Positions 18,691-28,107 of a stretch of 64,000 nt of DNA are shown piece after piece. A model generated the notes under the pieces. That model was not told the origin of the DNA. It searched no databases and was given only the letters and a program-made list of their open reading frames with translations. A program made the translations under genes and the position numbers. Position 1 is the stretch's first letter. Each line of letters opens with the position of its first letter. This stretch comes from Avichristensenella sp031549905 (GTDB lineage: Bacteria > Bacillota > Clostridia > Christensenellales > Aristaeellaceae): positions 1 through 64,000 of the forward strand of contig JAVBPC010000016.1 of assembly GCA_031549905.1 (NCBI GenBank). The letters are read 5' to 3'.

Positions 18691-20292
18691 ATGCGAACCA
18701 ATAAGTTCCTATCTATCCTGCTGGTGCTGCTGCTTGCCCTATCCGTGAGCATACCTGCGCTGGCCGAAGGCAATTTCAATGAAACCGGTCTTCCCATTGT
18801 GAACGAACCAATTACCCTGACCGTCGCCGTGCTGCGCCATGAAAACGACGCAAGCGAAAGCTATGCTGAAAAGTACGCGATCATCGAGGCCGAGAAGGCC
18901 ACAAACATCCACATCGAGTGGATCGAAATCACCGGCGCGACGGCGGAGCGCGTGGGCGTCATGCTTGCGGGCGACCTGCCGGATATCTTCCTGGGCCCCC
19001 TGACGGATGCGCAGATTGCCCTCAATCCCAGCCTGTTTGTTCCGATCAACGGCCTGATTGAGAAGTATTGCCCGAACATTCTTGAAATGTACAACACCAA
19101 GGTGGATAACTGGGAAAGCTTCCTGACATACCCCGATGGCAACATTTACGGCCTGATGGGCAGTTTTCTCAAAAGCTACACCGACCAGATCAGCGGCGTG
19201 ATGTACATCAACGCCGAGTGGCTGAAGAATGTCGGCAAGGAAATGCCCACGACCACCGAAGAGCTGGTGGATGTGCTGACTGCCTTCCGCGATATGGATG
19301 CCGACGGAGACGGCGATCCGAGCAATGAAATCCCGATGGATTTCTGCCAGGCGCACTACGCGGCGACATACTGGGAGCTGGCGCACAACTACGGCCTGCC
19401 CGAGAAGTATGACATCGTGGATGGCAAGGTTATCCCCACGGTCAGCACCGATACCTTCCGCAAGTTCCTGGAGGATTTCCACGCGCTGTCCGAGGCGGGC
19501 CTTGTCAACAAGGAAGGCCTGACGCAGACGTTTGAACAGTACACATCAAACCTGGCCAGCGCGAAGGTTGGCTGCTTCTGGGGCTGGGCGCCGTATACCT
19601 ACATCAACGATACTGCTTTGCAGGCGGAGTATGTGGCAGTCGGCCCACTGTCCGCGGACGGCAACGCCCCCCGCGTGTTTAACTACCGCAATACCTCGCG
19701 CCGCAACAACTTTGTTATCACCAATGCATGCGAGAATGTGGAAGCCGCCCTTCGCTGGTGGGATTACATGTCCCGCGATCAGGAAGCCTCCATCACCGCG
19801 CGCAGCGGGCCTATCGGCCTGAACTTCTACCAGGGCGATGACGGCAGGTACTACAGCCGCACCGCCACCGCGGAAGAAGCCGCGAAATACGGCTACGAGA
19901 AGTATGCCAGCAACATCGGTACCTCCACCTGGGCCGCCACGATGGGCATCACTGTTTGCGCGCCGCTGATCCTGGAGTCGCTTGCGGTAGATATCGAAGC
20001 GAACCCGACATCCAGCGGAGCCATCCGCACGGTCGCCGTATCCAAGGTGGAACCGTTCTTCACGCCCGAAGTCATGTCGCAGGGTATCGTGCCGGCGGCA
20101 AACCGCGAGGAGCTTGAGTTTGGCACCGACGGCATGGAAGCGTACATCAACAGCTTCGTTGCCGAAAGCATCCTCAACGGCGTCACCGACGAGAGCTGGG
20201 CGAAGCACCAGGAAGATCTGAAGACCTACGGCTATGACTTCTACATCACCTGGATGCAGGATTACCTGGACGGGGCATTCGTAGAAAAGTAA
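18691..20292 (+). CDS. Extracellular solute-binding protein, family 1
   Basis: This 533-residue secreted protein starts with a Sec signal peptide (hydrophobic residues 6-24) ending in PALA before EGNFNETG; no lipobox Cys is present. The size and layout match the large solute-binding proteins paired with LplB/YtcP permeases. A Ca-binding-like MDADGDGDPSNE stretch occurs near residue 205. It has a good AAAGGTGG site. A stem-loop follows the stop. Substrate unknown; the M14 peptidase in the operon raises the possibility of a glycopeptide or amide-linked glycan. Confidence 0.9.
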   Translation: MRTNKFLSILLVLLLALSVSIPALAEGNFNETGLPIVNEPITLTVAVLRHENDASESYAEKYAIIEAEKATNIHIEWIEITGATAERVGVMLAGDLPDIFLGPLTDAQIALNPSLFVPINGLIEKYCPNILEMYNTKVDNWESFLTYPDGNIYGLMGSFLKSYTDQISGVMYINAEWLKNVGKEMPTTTEELVDVLTAFRDMDADGDGDPSNEIPMDFCQAHYAATYWELAHNYGLPEKYDIVDGKVIPTVSTDTFRKFLEDFHALSEAGLVNKEGLTQTFEQYTSNLASAKVGCFWGWAPYTYINDTALQAEYVAVGPLSADGNAPRVFNYRNTSRRNNFVITNACENVEAALRWWDYMSRDQEASITARSGPIGLNFYQGDDGRYYSRTATAEEAAKYGYEKYASNIGTSTWAATMGITVCAPLILESLAVDIEANPTSSGAIRTVAVSKVEPFFTPEVMSQGIVPAANREELEFGTDGMEAYINSFVAESILNGVTDESWAKHQEDLKTYGYDFYITWMQDYLDGAFVEK

Positions 20293-20329
20293 GACCATTT
20301 GTATTGGAACAGGGTTTCAAGTTTTCGGC

Positions 20330-20358
20330 CGGCAGGGGAGGCACGCGCCCTCCTGCCG
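20330..20358 (+). other. Strong GC-rich stem-loop after the binding-protein gene
   Basis: CGGCAGG and CCTGCCG pair, extended inward by GG/CC steps, 37 bases after the stop. No T-run follows, so it is not a standard terminator. It may stabilise the upstream message or reduce read-through into the next gene. Confidence 0.5.
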
Positions 20359-20383
20359 CGCCGGGTTCATGGGGGATAAAAGC

Positions 20384-22705
20384 ATGCGTGAACAGCCAAA
20401 GAGCTATAGCGGTATCTATCCGGCGCTGGCGGTAACGCACAGCGGCGCCATTCGCGGCCAGGATGAATGCGGCATTGGAGCCGTCGTCGCCTTTTATGGC
20501 AGGCTGTACTGGATCACTTACCCGGCCAACGCGTCGCACGGCGGGCTGGGACGCATCTATAGCATGGATGAGGGGATGCAGGTTACCTGCCATGAAGAGA
20601 GCGCCGGGGGCACGCATGCAAGCCGCCTGCTGCACCTGGGCACCGGTCAGCTGCTGCTGGGCGGCAGCGTGGTCAGCCTGGATGGCACGGTGCGCAGCTT
20701 TGATACGGGCCGCCTGATCGGCCGCCTGACCGCAGCCTCCGCGCACCTGACCATGCCGGAGGAGTGGGCCTACCTGCACACGATGGAGGATGGGCTGTAT
20801 GAGGTCAACATGCGCACGATGGCCGTTCGCTGCCTTCGCCGCGATATTCACGACCGCCTGACGATGCCCGCGCTTGCTGATACTACCGGGTACGCGCAAA
20901 CCAAGCTTCCCGGCGACCACGGCAAGGGCGGATATACGGGCCAGGGCGTGATGGTATACGCAAACAACGGCCACGGCGGTGTCCTGGCCGAATGGGATGG
21001 CAAGGGGTCGGCGCAGGACCTGTCCCGCTGGACCGTTGTCGATGCCAATAAATACACCGAAGTGATTGGGCCGGGCGGCATGGAAGGCCCATTCAGCCCG
21101 AACGACCCGATTTGGGCGCTTGGATGGGATGAGCGCTCGGTGTTGCTTTCGGTGCGCTTTGACGGGGAATGGACGCGCTACCGGCTGCCTAAGGGCAGCT
21201 ATACGCAGGATGCCGACCACGGTTGGTTCACCGAATGGCCGCGCATCCGCCGCATAGAAGATACCTATCTGATGTGCGTGCACGGGCTTTTCTATCGCTT
21301 CCCCGGCCAGTTTACGCCCGCGCAGGCAGGTTGGATTCAGCCGATATGCCGCCACCTGAAGATGATTTCGGACTGGGATGCCTGGCAAGATAAGGTTGTG
21401 TTTGCCTGCGATGACGCGTCGATGTTTGAAAACCCGATTCTTGGGCGCTGCCAGTCGAACCTGTGGTTTGCCGGCATGGATGCGCTGGAGAACATGAGCG
21501 AGGCTGCCGGCTTTGGCGGCGTGTTCCTGCATGATAAGGTTGCGGAAAACGAGGTATCGGAGCCGTTCTTTGTCGGCGGGTTTGATGAAAGGGTGCTCAG
21601 CGTTTCCGTAGGGGATGCCTGCTACCTTTCGTTTGTGCTGGAAGCGGACTTGTGCGGCGACGGCGTGTTCACGCCCGTGGAGACGTTCACGGTTGGCGCC
21701 GGCGGTTTTAGCCAGATTGCGCTGCCGGAATCGCTCCGGTGCGACTGGGTGCGCCTGCGCGCAAAGCGGGCCGTGTCGGACATGACGGCCTATTTTCACC
21801 TGCGCATGCGCGAAAATATCGCGGAGGACGCGGCGCTTGCCGCGGGGCTGCATCAGGCGGAAAGCGCAGCGCCGTACTCCCGGGGGCTCTTGTATGCCCT
21901 GCCCGGAGAGGACATGCGCCTGGGGTTTGCGTCATCAAGCGGCTATTATGAGGTTGGGGCGGATATGTGCCTTGCGCGGGCTACGGCCCCGGAAGACCTT
22001 CCCGATTTGACGATGCGCGCGCCGCTGGACCCCGTTTGCCGGGAAACGCCGCATTCGGTGCTGGTCATTGACCGGCGGGGGCGTCCGTTCCATTTGCCCA
22101 AATGCGGCGGGGATTACGGGGGTCTGAGCGACCGCCAGGTGCGTGAGGTCGTCACAGAGCGCAGCCTGATGAATCTGTGCGGCACGGTTTATGAGCTGCC
22201 TCGCCCGGAAAGCGGCGGCGTGCGCCGCATCAAGCCGGTAACTACGCATGGCAGGCGCATCGGCGACCTGTGTTCCTGGCGCGGCATGCTGGTGCTCAGC
22301 GGCGTGGATGATGGAGCGATGGGAGAACACATCCTGTGCTCGGATGACAGGAAGGCGGCGCTTTGGCTGGGCAATGTGGATGACCTGTGGCGCTTTGGCG
22401 CGCCGCGGGGTGAAGGCGGGCCGCTGCTGAACAGCGAGGTAACCGCCGGGCGCGCCAGCGATCCCTACCTGATCTATGGCTACCGGCACAGGGAGGTTTT
22501 GCTTCGGCATGACCGGCCTGAAGATGTCCGTTTTACACTGGATGTGGATGTCGTCGGCGACGGTACGTTCATGCCGTACACCGAGGCAATCGTTCCCGCG
22601 GGCGAGGGACTGACGTACGCGTTCCCGGATGCGTTTGCCGCCCATTGGGTATCCGTGCGCGTGGGTGCGGACTGCCTGGCCACGGCATGGTTCCGCTATA
22701 CATAA
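20384..22705 (+). CDS. Large uncharacterised protein, possible beta-propeller-like repeats
   Basis: About 773 residues, no signal peptide or membrane helix seen, family not recognised. The first half has repeated short beta-strand segments with G-x-[LIV]-[YW] patterns (RLYWITY, GLYEVN, HGLFYRF), suggesting a propeller. A later half repeats a theme: FVGGFDERVLSVSV...GDGVFTPVETFTV and IYGYRHREVLLRHD...GDGTFMPYTEAIV are two versions of one module (near residues 400-460 and 705-765), suggesting internal duplication of a beta-sandwich. The start at 20384 has GGGGGAT upstream; 20369 is also possible. It follows a sugar-transport operon, so a glycan-related function is inferred only from position. 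Confidence 0.7.
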   Translation: MREQPKSYSGIYPALAVTHSGAIRGQDECGIGAVVAFYGRLYWITYPANASHGGLGRIYSMDEGMQVTCHEESAGGTHASRLLHLGTGQLLLGGSVVSLDGTVRSFDTGRLIGRLTAASAHLTMPEEWAYLHTMEDGLYEVNMRTMAVRCLRRDIHDRLTMPALADTTGYAQTKLPGDHGKGGYTGQGVMVYANNGHGGVLAEWDGKGSAQDLSRWTVVDANKYTEVIGPGGMEGPFSPNDPIWALGWDERSVLLSVRFDGEWTRYRLPKGSYTQDADHGWFTEWPRIRRIEDTYLMCVHGLFYRFPGQFTPAQAGWIQPICRHLKMISDWDAWQDKVVFACDDASMFENPILGRCQSNLWFAGMDALENMSEAAGFGGVFLHDKVAENEVSEPFFVGGFDERVLSVSVGDACYLSFVLEADLCGDGVFTPVETFTVGAGGFSQIALPESLRCDWVRLRAKRAVSDMTAYFHLRMRENIAEDAALAAGLHQAESAAPYSRGLLYALPGEDMRLGFASSSGYYEVGADMCLARATAPEDLPDLTMRAPLDPVCRETPHSVLVIDRRGRPFHLPKCGGDYGGLSDRQVREVVTERSLMNLCGTVYELPRPESGGVRRIKPVTTHGRRIGDLCSWRGMLVLSGVDDGAMGEHILCSDDRKAALWLGNVDDLWRFGAPRGEGGPLLNSEVTAGRASDPYLIYGYRHREVLLRHDRPEDVRFTLDVDVVGDGTFMPYTEAIVPAGEGLTYAFPDAFAAHWVSVRVGADCLATAWFRYT

Positions 22706-22724
22706 ACCAAAAGCAGCGGCCCCC

Positions 22725-22753
22725 TTGCCAAACAGCCTTTGCTTCGCTATACT
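22725..22753 (+). promoter_or_regulatory. Promoter of the ROK regulator and mannoside operon
   Basis: TTGCCA (22725-22730) and TATACT (22748-22753) are 17 bases apart, 57 bases upstream of the preferred regulator start. It marks a new transcription unit after the uncharacterised gene. Confidence 0.7.
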
Positions 22754-22766
22754 TATTTCCGTCCAA

Positions 22767-22787
22767 AAAGTAAAACGAATATACTTT
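22767..22787. promoter_or_regulatory. Dyad at the ROK transcription start, probable operator
   Basis: AAAGTA and TACTTT form an inverted repeat separated by nine bases, just downstream of the -10 box at 22748. A repressor bound here would block initiation, which fits autoregulation by the ROK protein encoded next. Confidence 0.45.
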
Positions 22788-22809
22788 CATCGGGATGGTG
22801 TGGTGTGCG

Positions 22810-24006
22810 ATGCGGAAGGATGGCAACAACAGCCAGGATATGAAGCGTGCCAATTGGGCGCTGCTGCTGGAAAGCCTCGCGACGGGGCGCGCGAATACGC
22901 GGATAGAGCTGGCCAGGCTGACTGGCCTTAGCAAGATGTCGGTCACCAATATTGTTGACCGGTTCATTGAAGCCAAGCTTTTCCGCGCCGGAGGGGAACA
23001 GGAGACCGGCAACGTTGGCCGCAAACCGCAGACGCTGCTACCCAATCCGGCGGGGCCGCTGGTGCTGGGCATCTATCTGGCGCGCGATGGGCTGCACGGC
23101 GTGCTGTGCGATCTGTCACTGAAGAAAACGGCGCAGCGGTACCGCCCACTTGCGGATGAAACGCGCGAAACCCTGACCGGAAAGCTGACGGGGCTATGCA
23201 AAGAGCTGCTTGCATTGGCGACGCGCCCGGTGTGGGGGCTTGGCGTGGCGACGATAGGTCCAGTTGACATACAAAACGGCGTGCTGCTCAACCCCCGTGA
23301 GTTTTACGATATCAACGCGTATCCGCTTCGGGATATTCTGGCCGAATGCACGGGGTTCTCCGCCGTCGTGGAAAATGACATGAACGCCGCTGCGCTGGCC
23401 GAGCTGTATTACGGCGCTGGCAGATCGTACGAGATGTTCCTGTACATTGGGCTGACAGCCGGCGTCGGTTCAGGCATCATCTACAATCGCGAGCTTTACC
23501 AGCAGGGCTATGGCCTTGCCGGAGAGCTGGGGCACACCGGCGTGGACCCGAACGGGCTGCTCTGTCCGTGCGGCCGCCGCGGCTGCCTGGAGCGGTATGT
23601 CAGCATCCCGGCGCTTTCCGCCGCGCTGGAGAGGGCCACGGGTGTGCATGCTACGTTTGCAGGCTATTGCGAAACGGATTCGCCGCAGGTTCAATCGGTG
23701 CTGGATGAGGCGGTAGACACGATGTGCTATGCCGTGCTCAACCAGGTCAATATGCTCAATCCCCAAGCCGTTATCATCGGCCATGAAGGGGCGCACCTTC
23801 CCGGGCGCAGCGTGGCGCGCTTTGGCGATGCGCTCAACGCCGGCAAGCTTTGGGGCGGCCATAGCCGCGTTGTCGTGGAAAAGGCGCGCTTTGGCGATCA
23901 GGCGCCCGTGTACGGCGCCGCGACGGCGGTGCTGGCCCAGTGGTTTTCCGGCAATCTGCCCAAGACACTTGAGCTGGCGTTACACCAGGATAAAAAGGAG
24001 CCGTGA
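22810..24006 (+). CDS. ROK-family transcriptional regulator (NagC/XylR type)
   Basis: About 398 residues. An N-terminal winged helix-turn-helix (residues ~10-70, ELARLTGLSKMSVTNIVDRF) precedes a ROK sugar-binding domain with ENDMNAAAL and the zinc signature CPCGRRGCLE. Such proteins repress sugar operons until a sugar or sugar phosphate binds. ATG 22795 and 22810 are both possible; MRKDGNNSQDMKRAN at 22810 resembles the normal family N-terminus, but neither has a good ribosome site. It is followed by PfkB, GH2, isomerase and dehydrogenase genes that it probably controls. Confidence 0.9.
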   Translation: MRKDGNNSQDMKRANWALLLESLATGRANTRIELARLTGLSKMSVTNIVDRFIEAKLFRAGGEQETGNVGRKPQTLLPNPAGPLVLGIYLARDGLHGVLCDLSLKKTAQRYRPLADETRETLTGKLTGLCKELLALATRPVWGLGVATIGPVDIQNGVLLNPREFYDINAYPLRDILAECTGFSAVVENDMNAAALAELYYGAGRSYEMFLYIGLTAGVGSGIIYNRELYQQGYGLAGELGHTGVDPNGLLCPCGRRGCLERYVSIPALSAALERATGVHATFAGYCETDSPQVQSVLDEAVDTMCYAVLNQVNMLNPQAVIIGHEGAHLPGRSVARFGDALNAGKLWGGHSRVVVEKARFGDQAPVYGAATAVLAQWFSGNLPKTLELALHQDKKEP

Positions 24007-24045
24007 CCGCTGGGCCTTCCGGCGGCATAGGCCCCGGGAGGCTGC

Positions 24046-25065
24046 ATGAAGCAAGGCGTTACCTGTATCGGCTCGCTGATCGTCGATCTGATCAAGCGCG
24101 TCGATGCCTATCCAAGCCGCGGCATGCTTGCCAATGTCCGCGCGGTTACACGGTGTGTGGGCGGGCTTGCGGCCAATACCGCCATTGACCTGAAAACGCT
24201 GGCCCCCGGGCTAGCTGTCCGGTCCATGGGCATGGTAGGCCACGATGAAAACGGCGAATATCTCATAGAAACACTTGAAAAGCGCGGCGTGGATACATCC
24301 GGCATTCTGATCCATCCGGCGCTTCCCACCGCAACCACCGATGTGATGACGGAGGACGGTACGGGCATCCGTACATTCTTTCAGCAACAGGGGGCCTGCG
24401 CGGCATTTACCGCTGCGGATATTCCTTATAATTCTATAGACACAACACATTCGCACCTTGGCTATGCCCTGCTGCTTTCGGCGCTTGACGCGCCGGATGC
24501 GCAGTACGGCACGGGCCTTGCGCGCGCGCTTGCCATGCTGAAAGGCATGGGCATTCGCACATCCATTGATCTGGTGTCCGATACCTCGGGCCGCTACCGG
24601 CAAACCGTGTTGCCGTGCCTTCCTTATGTAGATGTGCTGTTTCTCAATGAAATTGAAGCCGAGGGCGTCACCGATCTTCCGATCCAGGGCGCGGACGGCA
24701 CGCCGGACCCGGCGCTGGCAAAGGCCGCGCTGGCATCGCTGTTGGAAGAAGGCACGCGTGAGCTGGCGGTCATGCACGCGCCGTCCGGCGGGTATTGCAT
24801 GGCGCGCGGAGGGATGTTTGTCTTCGAGCCCGCGCTGTCCTTGCCCGAGGGATTCATCCGTGGCACGGTTGGCGCGGGCGACGCGTTTTGCGCGGGCGTG
24901 CTGCTGGCGCTGATCGAAAAAAGTGAATTGTCCGAAGCGCTCCGGCGGGGGAACCTTGCAGCGGCCGCGTGCCTGACGCACGACAACGCGATAGACGGCC
25001 TGCGCCCCGCAAACGAGTTGACCGCATATGTGAACGGAGGGTATCTGCATGAGAGGAACCGTTAG
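24046..25065 (+). CDS. PfkB-family carbohydrate kinase
   Basis: This 339-residue ribokinase-like kinase phosphorylates a sugar with ATP. The N-terminal GSLIVDLIKRVD and CVGGLAANTA and the C-terminal GTVGAGDAFCAG (catalytic Asp ~residue 278) are the two PfkB signatures. It is preceded by GGGAGG and ends 17 bases inside the beta-mannosidase gene. With an isomerase that makes fructose or xylulose from mannose or lyxose and a mannitol-1-phosphate dehydrogenase, fructokinase activity giving fructose 6-phosphate is a reasonable inference. Confidence 0.88.
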   Translation: MKQGVTCIGSLIVDLIKRVDAYPSRGMLANVRAVTRCVGGLAANTAIDLKTLAPGLAVRSMGMVGHDENGEYLIETLEKRGVDTSGILIHPALPTATTDVMTEDGTGIRTFFQQQGACAAFTAADIPYNSIDTTHSHLGYALLLSALDAPDAQYGTGLARALAMLKGMGIRTSIDLVSDTSGRYRQTVLPCLPYVDVLFLNEIEAEGVTDLPIQGADGTPDPALAKAALASLLEEGTRELAVMHAPSGGYCMARGGMFVFEPALSLPEGFIRGTVGAGDAFCAGVLLALIEKSELSEALRRGNLAAAACLTHDNAIDGLRPANELTAYVNGGYLHERNR

Positions 25066-27571
25066 CCTTGGCGGCACATGGGATTTGGGATTTAGTGACA
25101 GCCTGCGCGGCTGTCCGCTGCACGCGCAGGATTTCGCGCCGCGCCCGGGCGGCCTGACCGCGGCCGTCCCCGGCGAGGTGCACCTGGATCTGATGCGGCA
25201 GGGTGTGCTGGATAATATCTATGTGGGCGAAAACATCTATAAAGCGCGCTGGGTGGAAGAATCGCTGTGGACGTACCGCCGCACGTTTGACCTGCCGCCG
25301 GAGGCATCCGGCGCGGCGCGGATCTTCCTGCGCTTTGAGGGGCTTGACTATATGGCGCGTATTTTCTTAAACGGCACGCAGGTTGGCGCGCACGACAACG
25401 CGTTTACCCCGTGCGCTGTTGAGGTTACGGGCCATATGCGGCCCTGTGAAAATGTGCTTGCCGTCGTGCTGGACAGCGGGCTTTTCAGCGGCGCGGATAA
25501 GCCCATCGGCCCGTATCGGACCGCAAACGCTGCGCCGGATACGCTGCTGCATAAGCGCATGTGGCTTCGCAAGCCGCAAAGCTCGTTCGGGTGGGATTGG
25601 TCGCCGCGCCTGGTCAATGTAGGTATCCATGGCGATGTCAAACTGGAATGGGATGACGGCGCGCGGGTTGAGGCATCCAGCATTCGCGCGGAGGTTGCGG
25701 AGGATTACGCCAAGGGTACGGTATATGCGCGCGCGGCAGTTGCCGCCAATGCGGATGTTCCGGCAAAAGCGACGCTCACCGTCTTTGATGGCGGCATGCA
25801 AGTGGCTGAGGTTACGCGGCTTTTTACCGCGAAAGCGGGCGAAACGGAGCTCAGTATCCAGGCGGAGGTAGCAAACCCGGCGCTGTGGTACCCCATTGGG
25901 CACGGACCGCAGCCGCTGTATACGGCGGTGCTGCGCATTGAGGCCGGCGGCGCGGAGGTGCATAAAAAGCGGGCGGATGTCGGCTTCCGCAGCGTCGTGT
26001 TCGATCAAAGCCCCCATCCCGTGGAAGGCCGCTATTTCCGCCTGTTTGTCAACGGCGTGCCTGTGTTCTGCCGCGGCGCGAACCTTGTGCCGCAGGATAT
26101 CATTTTTGCGGCGGTGACGCCCGCGCGCCAGGATGCGCTGCTTTCGCGGGCGCTTGAGGCGGGGATGAACTTCCTGCGCGTATGGGGCGGCGGCGTTTAT
26201 GAAAGCGATTACCTCTATGAGGCGTGCGACCGGCTGGGCATTCTGGTGTGGCAAGAGTTCATCTTCGCTTGCGCCACCTACCCGTTTACCGACCGCGCGT
26301 TCCGCGAGAATGTGGAAGAAGAGGCGACGTACCATGTGCGCAGGCTCTCGCATCACCCCAGCCTGATCGCCTGGTGCGGCAACAACGAGATTGACTGGGG
26401 CGTACAGCGGCTGACCGGCGGCGCGCAGTTTCCGGATTATGCGCTGTATCACTTTGTGCTGCCCGGCATCGTGAAGAAAGAAGACCCCGGCCGCTACTAC
26501 CAGCCGTCCAGCCCGTACAGCGCGTTTGCGCCGGGCGAGGATACCGATATATCGGGCGATCAGCACCCGTGGGCCGTGGGCATTTGGGATGGGGATTTCT
26601 GGCGGTACCGCGACACCTGCTGCCGCTTTCCGAACGAGGGCGGGTTCATGGGGCCGAACGGGCTGGCCACGCTGCGCGCGTTCCTGCCGGAGGGGCAGCG
26701 CCGCCTACACAGCCGCGCGTTTGCCGCGCACGATAACATGTTCGGGGATTTCTCGCCCGGCGCATCCCCTGATGAGTGGATCAGGCGGTGGATGGGGCGT
26801 GACACGGCGGACATGCCGCTTGCGGAATACGCGTATGTCGGCGGTTTTCTGCAAGGAGAGGCGCTGACGGAGTACATCACGAACTTCCGCAGACGCAAAC
26901 CCGACTGCGCGTCCGCGATCTTCTGGATGTACAACGATTGCTGGCCCTGCGCGCGGAGCTGGACCATCGTGGATTACTACGGCCGCCGCACACCCGCGTT
27001 TTATCCGGTCGCCCGCGCGTTTAGGCCTGTTATTGTGGTGGTGTCAATGGAAGGCGAAGAAGTGACGATCCATGGGGTCAATGACGGGATGGAGGCGTGG
27101 CAGGGGGAGATGACTTACGGCATCGCCGGGGTAGAGGGGTACAGGGCGCGGCACACGCGTGCCGTAACCATCCCGGCCAACGCGTCGACGGTGCTGGAGA
27201 AATTCCGCTGGCCGGAAGGCGACGGGCGGCGCGGACTATTCCCGTTCGCGTGGCTGAGTTTGAACGGAAACCGTGTATCGGCCCACAGGCTGCTGACAGA
27301 GCGGTATCACGCCTACGCCTGGGGCGAGCCCTGTGTCACCGCGCGCATGTACGCGGGCGGCGTGGAACTTGTTGCGGATAGCTTTGTTCCCGGCGTTTGC
27401 CTTGATCTGGATGGCGAAGAGACCTTTTCGGATAATTTTTTTGATCTCTATCCTGGCGAACCTTATCGTGTATCGACGCCCTTTGGCTGGGGCCCTAACG
27501 CTATGCGTGCGTTTTCTCCGATAACCGTGCACAGTGAAATGCTTACGGAAGAACAGGAAGTGACCAGATGA
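25049..27571 (+). CDS. Beta-mannosidase, glycoside hydrolase family 2
   Basis: This 840-residue GH2 enzyme removes terminal beta-linked mannose. Residues 1-~190 are the sugar-binding domain (LGGTWDLGF at the start), followed by an immunoglobulin-like domain and a barrel with RVWGGGVYESDYLYEACD. The acid/base is Glu in CGNNEIDW (~residue 446), and the nucleophile is probably Glu in RFPNEGGF (~529). IFWMYNDCWPCARSW is typical of the mannosidase branch. No signal peptide. It overlaps the PfkB gene by 17 bases with its own GGAGGG site, and overlaps the isomerase gene by four bases. Confidence 0.93.
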   Translation: MRGTVSLGGTWDLGFSDSLRGCPLHAQDFAPRPGGLTAAVPGEVHLDLMRQGVLDNIYVGENIYKARWVEESLWTYRRTFDLPPEASGAARIFLRFEGLDYMARIFLNGTQVGAHDNAFTPCAVEVTGHMRPCENVLAVVLDSGLFSGADKPIGPYRTANAAPDTLLHKRMWLRKPQSSFGWDWSPRLVNVGIHGDVKLEWDDGARVEASSIRAEVAEDYAKGTVYARAAVAANADVPAKATLTVFDGGMQVAEVTRLFTAKAGETELSIQAEVANPALWYPIGHGPQPLYTAVLRIEAGGAEVHKKRADVGFRSVVFDQSPHPVEGRYFRLFVNGVPVFCRGANLVPQDIIFAAVTPARQDALLSRALEAGMNFLRVWGGGVYESDYLYEACDRLGILVWQEFIFACATYPFTDRAFRENVEEEATYHVRRLSHHPSLIAWCGNNEIDWGVQRLTGGAQFPDYALYHFVLPGIVKKEDPGRYYQPSSPYSAFAPGEDTDISGDQHPWAVGIWDGDFWRYRDTCCRFPNEGGFMGPNGLATLRAFLPEGQRRLHSRAFAAHDNMFGDFSPGASPDEWIRRWMGRDTADMPLAEYAYVGGFLQGEALTEYITNFRRRKPDCASAIFWMYNDCWPCARSWTIVDYYGRRTPAFYPVARAFRPVIVVVSMEGEEVTIHGVNDGMEAWQGEMTYGIAGVEGYRARHTRAVTIPANASTVLEKFRWPEGDGRRGLFPFAWLSLNGNRVSAHRLLTERYHAYAWGEPCVTARMYAGGVELVADSFVPGVCLDLDGEETFSDNFFDLYPGEPYRVSTPFGWGPNAMRAFSPITVHSEMLTEEQEVTR

Positions 27572-28107
27572 TATCTAAGGCACAGCATGACCGCGCGAGG
27601 GCGCAGGCGCTTGAAATGTATGCCCGCGCGGGCATCGCGCTTACCGAAACGGAAAAAGACGGAATTGAAATAGCCGATTTTGGCCTGGATGACTTTGAGC
27701 GCACGGGTCTGATCCTGGTTACCTATGTGAACACGGAACGCTGCTGCGCCAAGGAAATGGTGCTGCTGCCCGGGCAGACCTGCCCCGAACACCGGCATCC
27801 GGCGTTTGACGGATATGTGGGCAAAGAGGAAACGTTCCGCGTGCGGTACGGCACGGTCTATCTGTATGTTGAGGGCGAGATCGCAAAACCCCTTACCGCC
27901 AAGCCGCCTAAAGGCGACTACACGGTTTTTCGCGAGATTATCCTTGCCCCCGGAGAGCAGTACACGCTGTGTCCCAACGCACTGCACTGGTTCCAGGGCG
28001 GGCCGCAGGGCGCTGTGGTGTCTGAGTTTAGCACGCCCAGCCATGATGACCGCGATGTGTTCACCGACATACGCATCAGGCGCGCGCCGGAGGTGGAAGC
28101 TAAGTGA
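27568..28107 (+). CDS. D-lyxose (D-mannose) isomerase, cupin type
   Basis: This 179-residue cupin resembles the D-lyxose isomerases, which interconvert lyxose/xylulose and usually mannose/fructose. The metal site is visible: His75 and His77 (CPEHRHP), Glu88 (GKEETFRV) and His140 (NALHWF). It overlaps both neighbours by four bases (ATGA upstream, GTGA downstream), so the GH2, isomerase and dehydrogenase are tightly coupled. After beta-mannosidase, turning free mannose into fructose is its likely job here. Confidence 0.88.
   Translation: MISKAQHDRARAQALEMYARAGIALTETEKDGIEIADFGLDDFERTGLILVTYVNTERCCAKEMVLLPGQTCPEHRHPAFDGYVGKEETFRVRYGTVYLYVEGEIAKPLTAKPPKGDYTVFREIILAPGEQYTLCPNALHWFQGGPQGAVVSEFSTPSHDDRDVFTDIRIRRAPEVEAK

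Noticed and set aside
20246..21853. 535-residue open frame on the minus strand
   Set aside because: It lies opposite a well-supported plus-strand gene, lacks a ribosome site and has His/Arg/Ala-rich composition typical of antisense frames in GC-rich DNA.
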